From: Pontivivens insulae
Lineage (GTDB): Bacteria > Pseudomonadota > Alphaproteobacteria > Rhodobacterales > Rhodobacteraceae
Length of the DNA stretch: 64,000 nt
Assembly: GCF_900302495.1 (NCBI RefSeq)
Contig: NZ_OMKW01000004.1
Location: forward strand, 434,001-498,000
Reading direction: 5' to 3'
Every line of letters starts with the position of its first letter. The stretch's first letter is position 1. Position numbers and translations under genes: made by a program. The notes under the pieces were generated by a model. That model did not search any database, was not told the origin of the DNA, and worked only from the letters and a program-made list of their open reading frames with translations. Below, piece by piece: positions 45,481-54,971 of this stretch.

Positions 45481-47157
45481 GTGCGGACGAAACACGCCGC
45501 GTCAAAGGAGGCCGCCATCAACATTCTCTTCATCATGTATGATCAGCTGCGCTTCGATTACCTCTCTTGCGCAGGCCATCCGCATATTCACACGCCGAAC
45601 TTTGATCGGGTTGCTGCGATGGGGGTGAGGTTCACGAACGCATATTGCCAGTCTCCCATCTGTGGCGCGAGCCGCATGAGCTTCTACACCGGACGCTATG
45701 TCTCCTCTCACGGGTCGCAGTGGAATGGATATCCGCTGCGGGTTGGGGAGCAGACGATGGGTGACCATCTGCGCGCAGCGGGCATGGAAACCTGGCTGAT
45801 CGGCAAGACCCATATGAAGGCGGATGCAGAGGGTATGGCCCGGCTTGGACTGTCCGCCGACAGCATCATCGGCGCGCGGCAAGCGGAATGTGGCTTCGAT
45901 GTCTGGGTGCGCGATGATGGCCTATGGGGAGAGGGGCCAGACGGCTTCTATGATGAGAAGCGCTCTCCCTATAATGAGTATCTGAAGTCGCAGGGATACC
46001 AGGCATCCAATCCCTGGCAGGATTTTGCGAATGCTGGCATTGAGAACGGCCAGATAGCCTCGGGCTGGATGTTCGATAATGCAGACAAGCCCGCCAACGT
46101 TCTTGAAGAACATAGCGAGACTCCGTGGCTGACCACTAAGACACTGGAGTTCATGGCTCAGGCAAAGGGCCCATGGTGTGCTCATGTCAGCTACATCAAA
46201 CCGCACTGGCCCTATATCGTGCCGGCGCCCTATCACGCGATGTACGGCCTCGAGCATATTCTGCCAGCGGTTCGGGATGAAGCGGAGCGGGAGGACCCAC
46301 ACCCAGTCTATGGAGCTTTCATGGGCAACCGCATTGCTGCGGCATTCCAGCAAGAGGACGTCCGGCAGAAGGTGATCCCGGCTTACATGGGGCTGATCAA
46401 GCAATGCGATGATCAGCTTGGCCGCATTCTGACCCATCTGGAAGAAACCGGCACGCTTGATCAAACCATGATCGTGCTGACGTCAGACCACGGTGACTAT
46501 CTGGGGGACCATTGGCTGGGTGAGAAAGACCTGTTTCACGCCCCGTCGGTGAAGATCCCGATGATCATTTTCGACCCTCGGGCCGAAGCCGATGCCACGC
46601 GCGGCACCACATGTGACGCGCTTGTCGAGAGCATCGATTTGGCCCCCACATTCGTGGAGGCGGCTGGCGGTGCCGTTGCAGATCACATCCTCGAAGGGCG
46701 CAGCCTTTTGCCGTGGCTACGAGGAGAGGTACCGGAGTGGCGTGATGCTGCAATCAGTGAATACGATTACTCCTCAACGCCCATGCGAGACACTGTTGGC
46801 GTATCGATCCGTGATGCGCGGCTCTTCATGGTGTTTGACGGGCGCTACAAGCTGATTCATGCCGAGGGCGGTTTGCCGTCCATGTTGTTTGACACCCACA
46901 ACGACCCGCACGAGTTCGTCGATCTCGGTACGTGCCCGGAACATGAGGCGGTGCGGACCACGCTCTACGATCATCTTGCCCGCTGGGGGCGCAGGATGTC
47001 GCAGCGCGTGACCCGTTCTGATGCTCAGATCGACGCAGCCCGTGGATCGTCGGCACGTCGCGGCATTTTGCCGTTTCTCAAGGACGGATCCGAAGTCCCG
47101 GAGGAATTGACGGCGAAGTTTCGCGGGCCAGCAGCGCGAGATTATACGCCCGAATAG
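45481..47157 (+). CDS. Sulfatase/phosphonate monoester hydrolase-like enzyme (alkaline phosphatase superfamily)
   Basis: A protein of up to 558 residues. MYDQLRFDYLSC gives the N-terminal metal site, C61-G-A-S-R65 fits the CxAxR pattern whose Cys becomes formylglycine, and SDHGDYLGDH near residue 338 supplies further metal ligands. The class hydrolyses sulfate or phosphonate esters; substrate unknown. There is no signal peptide, so it is cytosolic. The start is doubtful: GTG 45481 has its AGGAG immediately adjacent, while an excellent AAAGGAGG (45504-45511) stands 5 bases before an ATC codon at 45517, where relatives begin. Confidence 0.82.
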   Translation: MRTKHAASKEAAINILFIMYDQLRFDYLSCAGHPHIHTPNFDRVAAMGVRFTNAYCQSPICGASRMSFYTGRYVSSHGSQWNGYPLRVGEQTMGDHLRAAGMETWLIGKTHMKADAEGMARLGLSADSIIGARQAECGFDVWVRDDGLWGEGPDGFYDEKRSPYNEYLKSQGYQASNPWQDFANAGIENGQIASGWMFDNADKPANVLEEHSETPWLTTKTLEFMAQAKGPWCAHVSYIKPHWPYIVPAPYHAMYGLEHILPAVRDEAEREDPHPVYGAFMGNRIAAAFQQEDVRQKVIPAYMGLIKQCDDQLGRILTHLEETGTLDQTMIVLTSDHGDYLGDHWLGEKDLFHAPSVKIPMIIFDPRAEADATRGTTCDALVESIDLAPTFVEAAGGAVADHILEGRSLLPWLRGEVPEWRDAAISEYDYSSTPMRDTVGVSIRDARLFMVFDGRYKLIHAEGGLPSMLFDTHNDPHEFVDLGTCPEHEAVRTTLYDHLARWGRRMSQRVTRSDAQIDAARGSSARRGILPFLKDGSEVPEELTAKFRGPAARDYTPE

Positions 47158-47171
47158 TACGGGCACTGACT

Positions 47172-47798
47172 TCACGCGCGCTTTCTGGCGACTATGAAAT
47201 GTGCAGGAGGCGCTTTGGGGAAATTGCCGGTTTCGAGGATGTCGAAACCCGCATCGCGAATATGCTGCGCCATCTCCTGAGTGCGTAAAAACCGAACATA
47301 GGGCGCCTTTCCAAATAGTCGCATGGTGCCAACCATTGGCATCAAAATGCGGTATCGACCGCCGAGACATGGCGTCTTGCTGATCAGCAAACCGCCCGGT
47401 CTGACCTTTTGCGCCACCAGCGCGAGGTCAGCCTCGAGATCGGGGATCAGGTGAAAGAGGTTGAACGCCAGCACGGCATCGAAGGTGCCGGGCGCAAGGT
47501 CCAGGTCTTGCAGCCCCGCAGCCACGAACTCTGCATTCATGATCATTTGATCGTCCGCCTTGCTGCGAGCAATCTCGACCATCTTGCCAGAGATATCTGT
47601 TCCCGTGATCTGGTGAACGCCATCAGCCAGATGGAGTGCGGTCGTGCCGGTTCCGCATCCGACCTCCAGCACATGATCGGTCTTGCTCAGATGCGCAGCC
47701 ACGCGAGACAGGGTATGTTCATATGCTGGCACATCGCTGATCGGGGACTTGGCATATTTTGGGGCCACGTTGTCCCAAAATGCAGCTGGGGTCGCCAT
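47172..47798 (-). CDS. Class I SAM-dependent methyltransferase
   Basis: A 208-residue methyltransferase: motif I EVGCGTGTTAL near residue 43, the acidic loop TDIS near 63 and motif IV FNLFHLIPD near 110. The acceptor is unknown; the N-terminal FWDNVAPKYAKSPI is like that of small-molecule and lipid methyltransferases. ATG 47798 follows GAGGA. Divergent from the LysR gene. Confidence 0.87.
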   Translation of the reverse strand: MATPAAFWDNVAPKYAKSPISDVPAYEHTLSRVAAHLSKTDHVLEVGCGTGTTALHLADGVHQITGTDISGKMVEIARSKADDQMIMNAEFVAAGLQDLDLAPGTFDAVLAFNLFHLIPDLEADLALVAQKVRPGGLLISKTPCLGGRYRILMPMVGTMRLFGKAPYVRFLRTQEMAQHIRDAGFDILETGNFPKAPPAHFIVARKRA

Positions 47799-47886
47799 CG
47801 TTCTTTCCTCAATTTCTACTTTCCATTCACAAATGTGATAGCGCGCGACGTATGTGATGAATATTGCGTAAATTCGGAACCAAGGT

Positions 47887-47900
47887 ATGCATATATGCAT
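47887..47900. promoter_or_regulatory. Perfect palindrome at LysR gene start
   Basis: ATGCATATATGCAT is an exact 14-base palindrome that covers the first base of the likely LysR start codon. TCACA-AA-TGTGA (47827-47838) and repeats ATGTGATA/ATGTGATG (47833, 47852) lie further up in the same 100-base divergent gap. Likely autoregulatory or methyltransferase-control sites. Confidence 0.45.
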
Positions 47901-48813
47901 GAATTGGAATTCTATCGCCTTCGATTGGAATCAGGCTCGTGCCTTTCTGGCCACCGCCGAGACCGGCTCGCTGACCGCTGCGGCAAAAGTGCTGAACATG
48001 ACGCAACCTACGCTCAGCCGTCAGGTCGCTGCACTAGAGGAAACTTTGGGTGTCACGCTTTTTGAGCGCTCCGGCCGTGCCATGACCTTGACCCAATCCG
48101 GAGCGGATCTTGTCGAGCATGTCCGCGACATGGGCCTGGCCGCAAGTCGTTTCTCGCTGGGCGCGAGCGGCCACGCACAAGATGTAACGGGCACGATCAG
48201 TTTGTCTGTAGTGGATGTGCTGGCGGCCTACGTTTTGCCAGACATCCTCGCCGACATTCGGAAAATCGCCCCAGGTGTCACGTTTGAGGTGATTGTCTCC
48301 AACGAGCTCAGCAATTTGGCACGCAGGGAGGCTGACATTGCGATCCGCCATCTGCCGCCCACACAGTCAGAGTTGATCGCACGCCGCCTGCCGGATTGTG
48401 AGGCCTATCTGTACGGACATCGCAGCTACGTTGGGCAACGCGGTGGGGCGGAGCAGCTTTACGAGAGCGGCAAGTTCGAGCTAGTGGGATTTGGCTTGCC
48501 CGATCAGTCAGAGCGTGTGCTCGCTGAACGGGGGATCCACATCCCTGCACAGTTGATCACCAGCTATTCCCAGAATGGCGTTGCGTCGTGGGAGATGGCC
48601 CGGCGAGGTCTGGGCCTATGCATCATGATGGCCGAGATTGCGGAGATCGAACCAGACATGGTGCGTGTGCACGGGGATTATCCAGCCATCGATGTGCCCA
48701 CATGGTTGATAGCGCACCGCGAACTTCGGACCAGCATGCGCATGCGACTGGTGTTTGACGCATTGGCTGAGCGCTTGTCGGCCAGGCTTCGCGGGAAATC
48801 CGTTGCAAACTAA
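47899..48813 (+). CDS. LysR-family transcriptional regulator
   Basis: A 304-residue LysR protein: winged helix-turn-helix (residues about 5-65, GSLTAAAKVLNMTQPTLSRQ) and an effector-binding domain. ATG 47899 gives the usual N terminus; ATG 47887 would add four residues. Its probable target is the divergent methyltransferase gene; the effector is unknown. Confidence 0.9.
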   Translation: MNWNSIAFDWNQARAFLATAETGSLTAAAKVLNMTQPTLSRQVAALEETLGVTLFERSGRAMTLTQSGADLVEHVRDMGLAASRFSLGASGHAQDVTGTISLSVVDVLAAYVLPDILADIRKIAPGVTFEVIVSNELSNLARREADIAIRHLPPTQSELIARRLPDCEAYLYGHRSYVGQRGGAEQLYESGKFELVGFGLPDQSERVLAERGIHIPAQLITSYSQNGVASWEMARRGLGLCIMMAEIAEIEPDMVRVHGDYPAIDVPTWLIAHRELRTSMRMRLVFDALAERLSARLRGKSVAN

Positions 48814-48833
48814 CTGAAATCGGTTGCAAGATT

Positions 48834-48863
48834 TTGACGCATTCTGCAAAAGGCGTGCAGAAT
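48834..48863 (+). promoter_or_regulatory. Promoter and operator of the lacI-family gene at 48889
   Basis: TTGACG (48834-48839) and CAGAAT (48858-48863) with an 18-base spacer resemble a sigma-70 promoter. ATTCTGCA (48841-48848) and TGCAGAAT (48856-48863) are a perfect inverted repeat with a 7-base spacer over the spacer and -10 box, fitting autorepression. TTGCAA occurs several times around it. Confidence 0.5.
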
Positions 48864-48888
48864 CTGTTGCAAAAAGGTGCGATGAACG

Positions 48889-49893
48889 ATGAGGGCCACG
48901 CTAAAGGATGTTGCGGAGCGCGCGGGCGTCTCTCGTTCGGCGGTCTCGCGCACATTCACCGACGGCGCGTCGGTCTCTCCGAAAATGCGACGCAAGGTCG
49001 AAAAGGCTGCTGCCGAGCTTGGCTACAGCCCGAATGCGTTGGCCTCCAGCCTGACCACCGGGCGAACGAAGCTGATCGGGTTGGTGCTGAACAACTTTCG
49101 AAACCCCATCTTCCTGGAGGTATTCGATCTGTTCACCCGCGCATTGCAGGAAAAGGGGCTGCGACCGCTTCTCGTCAACCTGACCGATGAAACAGATCCC
49201 GCGGCGTCGGTTCGGATGCTGCGTCAATATTCCGTGGATGGGGTCGTGGTTGCGTCTTCGACATTGCCCGAGGCGTTCGCCAAGGCCTTCAAGGATGCAG
49301 GCGTTCCGGTTGTTCACAGTTTCGGACGTAATCTCAGTTCGCCGCAGGTCCATGTTGTGGGCATCGACAACGTAGAGTGCGGTCGGATGGCTGCGCGGGA
49401 ATTGATGGCGCGCAATTATCGCAAGGTCGGCTTTCTTGGTGGACCAGAGGCGGCCACCTCGACGCAGGATCGCTATTCTGGCTTCATGTCTGAGTTGTCC
49501 AAGGATCCGGCGATTGCGGTGACCTATTCCTTTGCGGACGACTACACTTTCGACTCAGGCCGGCGGGAGATGCTGCGGCTCGCTAATGCGGGACCTGCGG
49601 AGGCTTATTTCTGCGGTGATGATGTGTTGTCGATCGGTGCAATCAGCGCGTTGAGGGATTCGGGATTCGCGGTGCCGGAGGATGTTGGTGTCATTGGTCT
49701 GAACGACATGGAGATCTCGGGCTGGTCCAATGTCGATCTCACGACCATCCGTCAGCCGGTGCGCCAAATCATCGGATCATCTGTCGAGTTGATGGTCGCC
49801 ATGCTCGATGACCCGGACAGGTATCCAGAGGCTCGCTTGTTCCCCTGCACGGTTGTGGAGCGGGGCACCTTACGCCCAATGCCGGACGCGTAG
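48889..49893 (+). CDS. LacI-family transcriptional regulator (orphan)
   Basis: A 334-residue repressor: helix-turn-helix (TLKDVAERAGVSRSAVSRTF, residues 4-23) and sensor domain. No metabolic gene lies next to it in the same direction; the next gene, copA, is convergent 4 bases away. Its regulon must lie elsewhere or include itself through the repeat at 48841-48863. Confidence 0.9.
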   Translation: MRATLKDVAERAGVSRSAVSRTFTDGASVSPKMRRKVEKAAAELGYSPNALASSLTTGRTKLIGLVLNNFRNPIFLEVFDLFTRALQEKGLRPLLVNLTDETDPAASVRMLRQYSVDGVVVASSTLPEAFAKAFKDAGVPVVHSFGRNLSSPQVHVVGIDNVECGRMAARELMARNYRKVGFLGGPEAATSTQDRYSGFMSELSKDPAIAVTYSFADDYTFDSGRREMLRLANAGPAEAYFCGDDVLSIGAISALRDSGFAVPEDVGVIGLNDMEISGWSNVDLTTIRQPVRQIIGSSVELMVAMLDDPDRYPEARLFPCTVVERGTLRPMPDA

Positions 49894-49897
49894 AGGG

Positions 49898-52276
49898 TCA
49901 TCCGGCCCGCCTCAGCCGCAGGGCGTTGCTCAAGACAAAGACGCTCGACAAGGCCATGGCCCCCGCTGCGAGCGCCGGGGAGAGCATTGGACCACCGAAC
50001 GGAACCAGCCCTCCCGCGGCGACAGGAAGGAGGGCGACATTGTAGCCGAATGCCCAGAAGAGGTTCTGATAGATATTGCGCATCGTGGCGCGGCTCAGCC
50101 GAAGCGCTGCTGGAACGGAGTTCAGGTCGGGCCGCATCAGAACAACCTGAGCGGCTCCAATCGCCGCGTCCGTGCCTGAGCCTAGCGCGATCCCGACGTC
50201 CGACGCGGCCAGGACCGGCGCATCGTTGATGCCATCTCCAACAAATGCGGTTGGTTCGGGGAGATCTTTGAGGGAAGCAATCTTGCCGTCAGGCAATTGC
50301 TCGGCGTGCACTCTGGACAGACCGATCTGAGCAGCGACCGATTGTGCGGCCGCTTTGCGGTCTCCGCTGATCAAGGCCGTTTCTATGCCCGCCGCACTCA
50401 GCCACGTCACGGCGTCGGCTGCTTCGGGTCGGATCGTGTCAGAGATGTGAAGTGTTCCTGTCCAGGCACCATCGCGGGCAAGATGGACGAGCGTTTCCGA
50501 CGAATTGTCCGGAACGCTGGGCTGCGCAATTCCCAACTCACGCATGAATTCCTGATTTCCCAATGCGATTTCAGCCCCATCAACACGCGCAGTGATCCCG
50601 AACCCGGGGCGTTCGACGAGATCTGTCGCGGTTGGCAATATGCCTGTACTCGCATCTAAAATTGCTTGTGCAAGCGGGTGGTTGGAGCCACGCTCCGCCG
50701 CGCCGGCAAGTTCGAGCACGGTTTGCTGCGAAATGCCGTCAGCTGCGGTTACGTTGCTCACAACTGGTGCGCCCTTTGTCAGAGTCCCAGTCTTATCAAA
50801 TGCAACCGATCGGACCGTGGCCAGCCTTTGCAATGCGCTGCCATCCCGGAAGAGGATACCTTGCCGCGCAGCCCGTCCCATGCCGACCATGATAGAGACT
50901 GGCACCGCAAGGCCCATGGCGCACGGACATGCGACGATCAGAACACTCACGGACGCGACAAGCGCTTGGGTCACGTCACCTGTCAGCGCAATCCATATGA
51001 TCGCCGTAACAACAGCAAGGGCGAGCACGACCGGCACGAACCAGGCCGCAATCCTGTTGACGAGATCCTGAACAGGAAGCTTTGTTGACTGTGCGGCACG
51101 CACCATCTCGATTATTCGGGCAAGTGCCGTGTCCGCGCCTACATGGGTTGCCGTCATGATGAGCCGCGCGGATCCATTGATCGTCCCAGCCTTCAATTCA
51201 TCGTCTTTGGACTTGAGGACGGGCAGCGGCTCACCGGTGAGCATGCTTTCATCCACCGAACCGGTCCCCTGCGACACCATTCCGTCGACAGGAACCTTTG
51301 CGCCCGCACGCAGTTCCAGGATGTCACCGGGTTGAACGGCGGCAAGCGGCGTCTCTTCGAACGATCCATCTGCGTTTTGGCGCAGTGCGGTCGGCGGTTG
51401 CAGGTCCGACAGTGCGCGGATGGCGTCGCCGGTGCGAGCACGGGCCCGCGCCTCCAGCCACCGGCCGGTGAGGATCAGCGTGACGATCAGCGCTGCAGCC
51501 TCGAAGTAGACGGCCCGCGCTGTCTCGGGCAAAAGGACGGGCACAAAGGTCGCGATGGTCGAGTATGCAAAGGCCGCACCAGTTCCGACCGCGACCAACG
51601 CGTTCATATCCGGGGTGCCACGCAAAAGGCTTGGCCATCCCTTCAAATGAAACCGCGTGCCGGGTCCGGCCATGACGACAAGCGCCAATCCGAATTGAAT
51701 CACCCACAGGGTGCGCATCCCAATCAACTCGTGCAGCCACATGTGGAATGCTGGGACGAGATGCCCACCCATCTCCAGCACAAAGAGCGGAAGGGTGAAG
51801 ATGGCGGCGAGCAGCGTCGCACGTTTCAGCTCGGCTATTTCATCATTCGGTTCCGGGGCGTCCGGGGCACCGGTCTCATCCGCCGGATAACCAGCCTGCC
51901 GGAGGGCCGTGTGCAAGGTCGCGATTGCATCTGCATTGATAGCTTTGATCGTTAGGGATCGTTCAGCGAGATTCGCATTCGCATCCAGAATGCCGGAAAC
52001 TGATCTTGCGGCGGCTTCAACACGCGATACGCAAGATCCGCAGCTAAGCCCCGGCACGGACAGTGTTCGTGATGTTGTCGTCGCTGGGTATCCTGCAGCA
52101 TCAAGCCGTTTGAGGAGCTCATGCGGATCGTTGGCCTCGCTGACGACGCGCGCCGTTCTTTCCGCAAGATTTGCGCTGACACCGGAAACGCCCGGCGCAT
52201 CAGCCAGCGCCCGCTCAACCCGCGAGACGCAGCCGCCGCATGACATTCCTTCGATGCTGAATGTCCAAGTCTTCAC
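49898..52276 (-). CDS. copA: Copper-exporting P-type ATPase
   Basis: A 792-residue P1B-1 ATPase with two N-terminal heavy-metal domains (GMSCGGC near residue 10, GLSCGSC near 77), eight helices, CPC (ACPCAMGL), DKTGTLT and GDGINDAPVL. It exports Cu(I) to the periplasm. GAGGA stands 7 bases before GTG 52276, making that the preferred start; ATG 52294 would add six residues. A typical CueR site upstream was not seen. Confidence 0.92.
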   Translation of the reverse strand: MKTWTFSIEGMSCGGCVSRVERALADAPGVSGVSANLAERTARVVSEANDPHELLKRLDAAGYPATTTSRTLSVPGLSCGSCVSRVEAAARSVSGILDANANLAERSLTIKAINADAIATLHTALRQAGYPADETGAPDAPEPNDEIAELKRATLLAAIFTLPLFVLEMGGHLVPAFHMWLHELIGMRTLWVIQFGLALVVMAGPGTRFHLKGWPSLLRGTPDMNALVAVGTGAAFAYSTIATFVPVLLPETARAVYFEAAALIVTLILTGRWLEARARARTGDAIRALSDLQPPTALRQNADGSFEETPLAAVQPGDILELRAGAKVPVDGMVSQGTGSVDESMLTGEPLPVLKSKDDELKAGTINGSARLIMTATHVGADTALARIIEMVRAAQSTKLPVQDLVNRIAAWFVPVVLALAVVTAIIWIALTGDVTQALVASVSVLIVACPCAMGLAVPVSIMVGMGRAARQGILFRDGSALQRLATVRSVAFDKTGTLTKGAPVVSNVTAADGISQQTVLELAGAAERGSNHPLAQAILDASTGILPTATDLVERPGFGITARVDGAEIALGNQEFMRELGIAQPSVPDNSSETLVHLARDGAWTGTLHISDTIRPEAADAVTWLSAAGIETALISGDRKAAAQSVAAQIGLSRVHAEQLPDGKIASLKDLPEPTAFVGDGINDAPVLAASDVGIALGSGTDAAIGAAQVVLMRPDLNSVPAALRLSRATMRNIYQNLFWAFGYNVALLPVAAGGLVPFGGPMLSPALAAGAMALSSVFVLSNALRLRRAG

Positions 52277-52344
52277 GTGCCGATCCTCTGCCATGCCCGT
52301 AGACCTAGATAGGTGCCCCAGCACGCGCTACACAAGTCTGCGCC

Positions 52345-53433
52345 TTAATCGGGCATGACCACCACGATGCCGCGATCTGCATCAAGTCTTCCTGACAAGA
52401 TCTCCGGGTAAGTTCTTCTTAGGTCATCCAGCCCATCCAGGTGATGGATTTCCAGCCAAGCACCGATCCGCCGTGTCGTCTCGATTAGATAGTTTTGCGT
52501 CCGTTCCTGAAACCCAGCAGGTCCCCAATCACTCAGCCGTTTCTGGATGTGACCGGGCGCGAAGAAGAATTCGGAGCGTTCCACGATGAAGCCAGGCTGT
52601 TTGCCGATCTCCTCACGATGGGTAAGGCCAACGTTGATGGTTTGGCGCATCTGTGCGCCAAGCATTGTATGCAGCCGAGCCAGCAGATGACCGTTGCCTG
52701 ACATGTCGATGATCAGAGTTGGAAGGGACGCGTCGATTGCGTCAACAGCTTCGTAGCTGAGCACATCGTCATAGAGATCGAGCTTTGCCACCTTCGCCAG
52801 ATTGCGCGCTGACGTCAGGCCAATGACCTTTGGCGAAGTTGCATCGTCGGCCAGTGCGTAGGCGAGCCCGATGCTGGTCTTGCTCGATCCACTCAGAACA
52901 AGGATTTGCTCGGCGTCGAACCAATCCGCGGCCTGTGCAGCGTCCCAAAGGCAGAATGAAGTGATCAATAGCGGCCACAAGAGTGCGCGAAGGTCATCAC
53001 CTTTCGGGTCATAGCCGACCTCGGCACGAACGCGCTGGTATCCGTTATATCCTGAAGGAAGCTCCGTACGATGCGCCGTCGCGTCGACAAAGCGGTTCTC
53101 GCTCACGCGTTCAGGCAGCATCACCAATGAGGTCGAAGGCGGGAAATACCCGTAAATGCGATCTCCGACCGGCACGTCGGGATGTGTGCTCTCCACAATA
53201 TCGGCAAAGCCCCAGACCGGGATGATGCCCCAGTTGGTTTCATTATCCTGTGCGGCAGAAAAGAAGTCCCAATAGCGCATTTGATCACCAACTTGGCCGT
53301 AGGTGATATTGTTTGCGGTGAAGGAAAAGCGGTCAATCCGCGCCCTGACATGTCCTGTTTCGAGCAGCGTCTCGGGCGCCGGGGCGATCCGCGTTTGCGC
53401 GATGTCATTTTTCAGCACCTGAAACTCAGGCAT
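52345..53433 (-). CDS. DUF2855 family protein
   Basis: A 362-residue protein that matches the DUF2855 family as I know it; the layout recalls a medium-chain dehydrogenase/quinone reductase, with FTANNITYG early and VLSGSSKTSIGLA as a nucleotide-binding-like loop near residue 178. No function is established. Its start overlaps the end of the upstream FAD oxidoreductase by 8 bases, so the two proteins should work together. Confidence 0.8.
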   Translation of the reverse strand: MPEFQVLKNDIAQTRIAPAPETLLETGHVRARIDRFSFTANNITYGQVGDQMRYWDFFSAAQDNETNWGIIPVWGFADIVESTHPDVPVGDRIYGYFPPSTSLVMLPERVSENRFVDATAHRTELPSGYNGYQRVRAEVGYDPKGDDLRALLWPLLITSFCLWDAAQAADWFDAEQILVLSGSSKTSIGLAYALADDATSPKVIGLTSARNLAKVAKLDLYDDVLSYEAVDAIDASLPTLIIDMSGNGHLLARLHTMLGAQMRQTINVGLTHREEIGKQPGFIVERSEFFFAPGHIQKRLSDWGPAGFQERTQNYLIETTRRIGAWLEIHHLDGLDDLRRTYPEILSGRLDADRGIVVVMPD

Positions 53434-54844
53434 GGCGTTCTCCCTTCGCTTTCAGTTCGGCGTTATATTGTTGAAGCTTGGCCATCGCTGGCATTGAGGC
53501 CGCCTTGATCCGTCCAATGATGGCGCGCTTCTCACTGTCTTCTTCAGGGATGCCGGACACGAGCTTGGCAAATCCGTCGAGACGACTTGCCTTCAGCCAG
53601 GCGCGCAATTCTGGATCTTGTCCCCAGTTGAATTGGTTCATCATGAATTGGATGGTCAGTGGAATGTAGTCGTCGGCCTTGTTGGGCAGGGGGATCACAT
53701 TGCAGGTCCGGTTCTTGTCCTCCTCCGGTTTCGTTGCCTCGACATGCGCAATGAACGCGGCAGAGAAGACGGGCTGATATGGGCGCACGGTTTGCGGGGT
53801 AATGCGTTCTCCCTCAAAAACCGGCCGCATCTCCAAATTTGTGATCGCGCTCGCCGTGCAATCAATATGGAGCGTTTTGGGGGTCGTCGGGATCGTGCCG
53901 TGCTCGAGGGATATTTCGGTTGTCCCAACGGCCCTGACCCGTCCCATTCTGACCCGCTGCGTGATGCGCCGCAGTTCGTCAATTTCAGCTCGGCTGACGG
54001 TGGCCGCGTGGAACATCGTGGGGCGCGTATTGGGATCGATCCGCAAGAAATAGCCTGAGGCCTCTAACCGATCAAACATGTCTTCCCGCGACGTGGACGC
54101 GGCAATCGCCTCGAATTGCAAAGCTTGTGAGCCAATGGAGGATTTGAAAAAGGCCGGATCGGTCTGTGCATTCTCGCGATCTAGCAGCCAACCATCCCGG
54201 GGCTTAATCCAACGGATGTTGTCCGGTTCGATCCCCTGCGCCAACAGCCAGAGGCATGTGTCGATTGCCGTCTTTCCGGCCCCCATAACGACAAATCCGT
54301 CGGGCTTTTCGGAGATGTGCATCAAATCGTTGGGCGGCACCACGCGTGCCCCTTCGGCAATCTCGAAGGCGGGGGTGTGCATAGATGGTGTTGAGGTCTT
54401 CAGATAGGTGGCATCGACGAGTTTCCGGGTGATCTCGATCTCCCAGCGTTCGCCGGTCAGCCGGGATGTGAAGGCCTTGTCTCCATCAAAGTCACACATC
54501 GGAAAGTATCGAACCCGTCCAGATGGGAGGAACGTGTTCCGCATTACATCGTCGAAATAGGCGGCAACCTCTGCTCCGCTTGCCAGATCCCCCAGACCTG
54601 CGTTCAGGCCGGTCGCATCCTTCACACCGCGGCTCAACTCCTTGGAATTAACACCATAGAACGTTGAGGGTTGATGCAGCGTCACGAACGGATAGGCGAC
54701 GTTCCAGTGGCCGCCTGGCTTTGCGTGGCGATCCACAATCGTGATCGTCGCATCCGTTTCGCTAAGCAGAGTATCAGCGAAAGCCATGCCGACAGCACCC
54801 GCTCCGGCGATCAGGTAGTCGGTCTTCAAACGGGTCGCTTGCAC
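53426..54844 (-). CDS. FAD/NAD(P)-binding oxidoreductase
   Basis: A 472-residue flavoprotein with an N-terminal FAD loop GAGAVGMAF near residue 14, DRHAKPGGHWN, and a second dinucleotide loop VVMGAGKTAID near residue 185, as in flavin monooxygenase-like enzymes. Reaction unknown. Start GTG 54844 follows GGAGGGAACC. Forms a two-gene operon with DUF2855. Confidence 0.83.
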   Translation of the reverse strand: MQATRLKTDYLIAGAGAVGMAFADTLLSETDATITIVDRHAKPGGHWNVAYPFVTLHQPSTFYGVNSKELSRGVKDATGLNAGLGDLASGAEVAAYFDDVMRNTFLPSGRVRYFPMCDFDGDKAFTSRLTGERWEIEITRKLVDATYLKTSTPSMHTPAFEIAEGARVVPPNDLMHISEKPDGFVVMGAGKTAIDTCLWLLAQGIEPDNIRWIKPRDGWLLDRENAQTDPAFFKSSIGSQALQFEAIAASTSREDMFDRLEASGYFLRIDPNTRPTMFHAATVSRAEIDELRRITQRVRMGRVRAVGTTEISLEHGTIPTTPKTLHIDCTASAITNLEMRPVFEGERITPQTVRPYQPVFSAAFIAHVEATKPEEDKNRTCNVIPLPNKADDYIPLTIQFMMNQFNWGQDPELRAWLKASRLDGFAKLVSGIPEEDSEKRAIIGRIKAASMPAMAKLQQYNAELKAKGERHA

Positions 54845-54971
54845 GGTTCCCTCCGTGATTACGTAACGAAGTGTTCACCATCTGGAACGAAATCGCGAAA
54901 CAAAACCACCCGTTCGACCGTTCTTTAGCTGAGCGCCCTTACGTCACGCGCTTGAACGAATGGAGAATGAG

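Noticed and set aside
49898-52276. Second copy of ccoI
   Set aside because: Two heavy-metal domains and separate location fit the exporter CopA; CcoI is the gene inside ccoGHIS.
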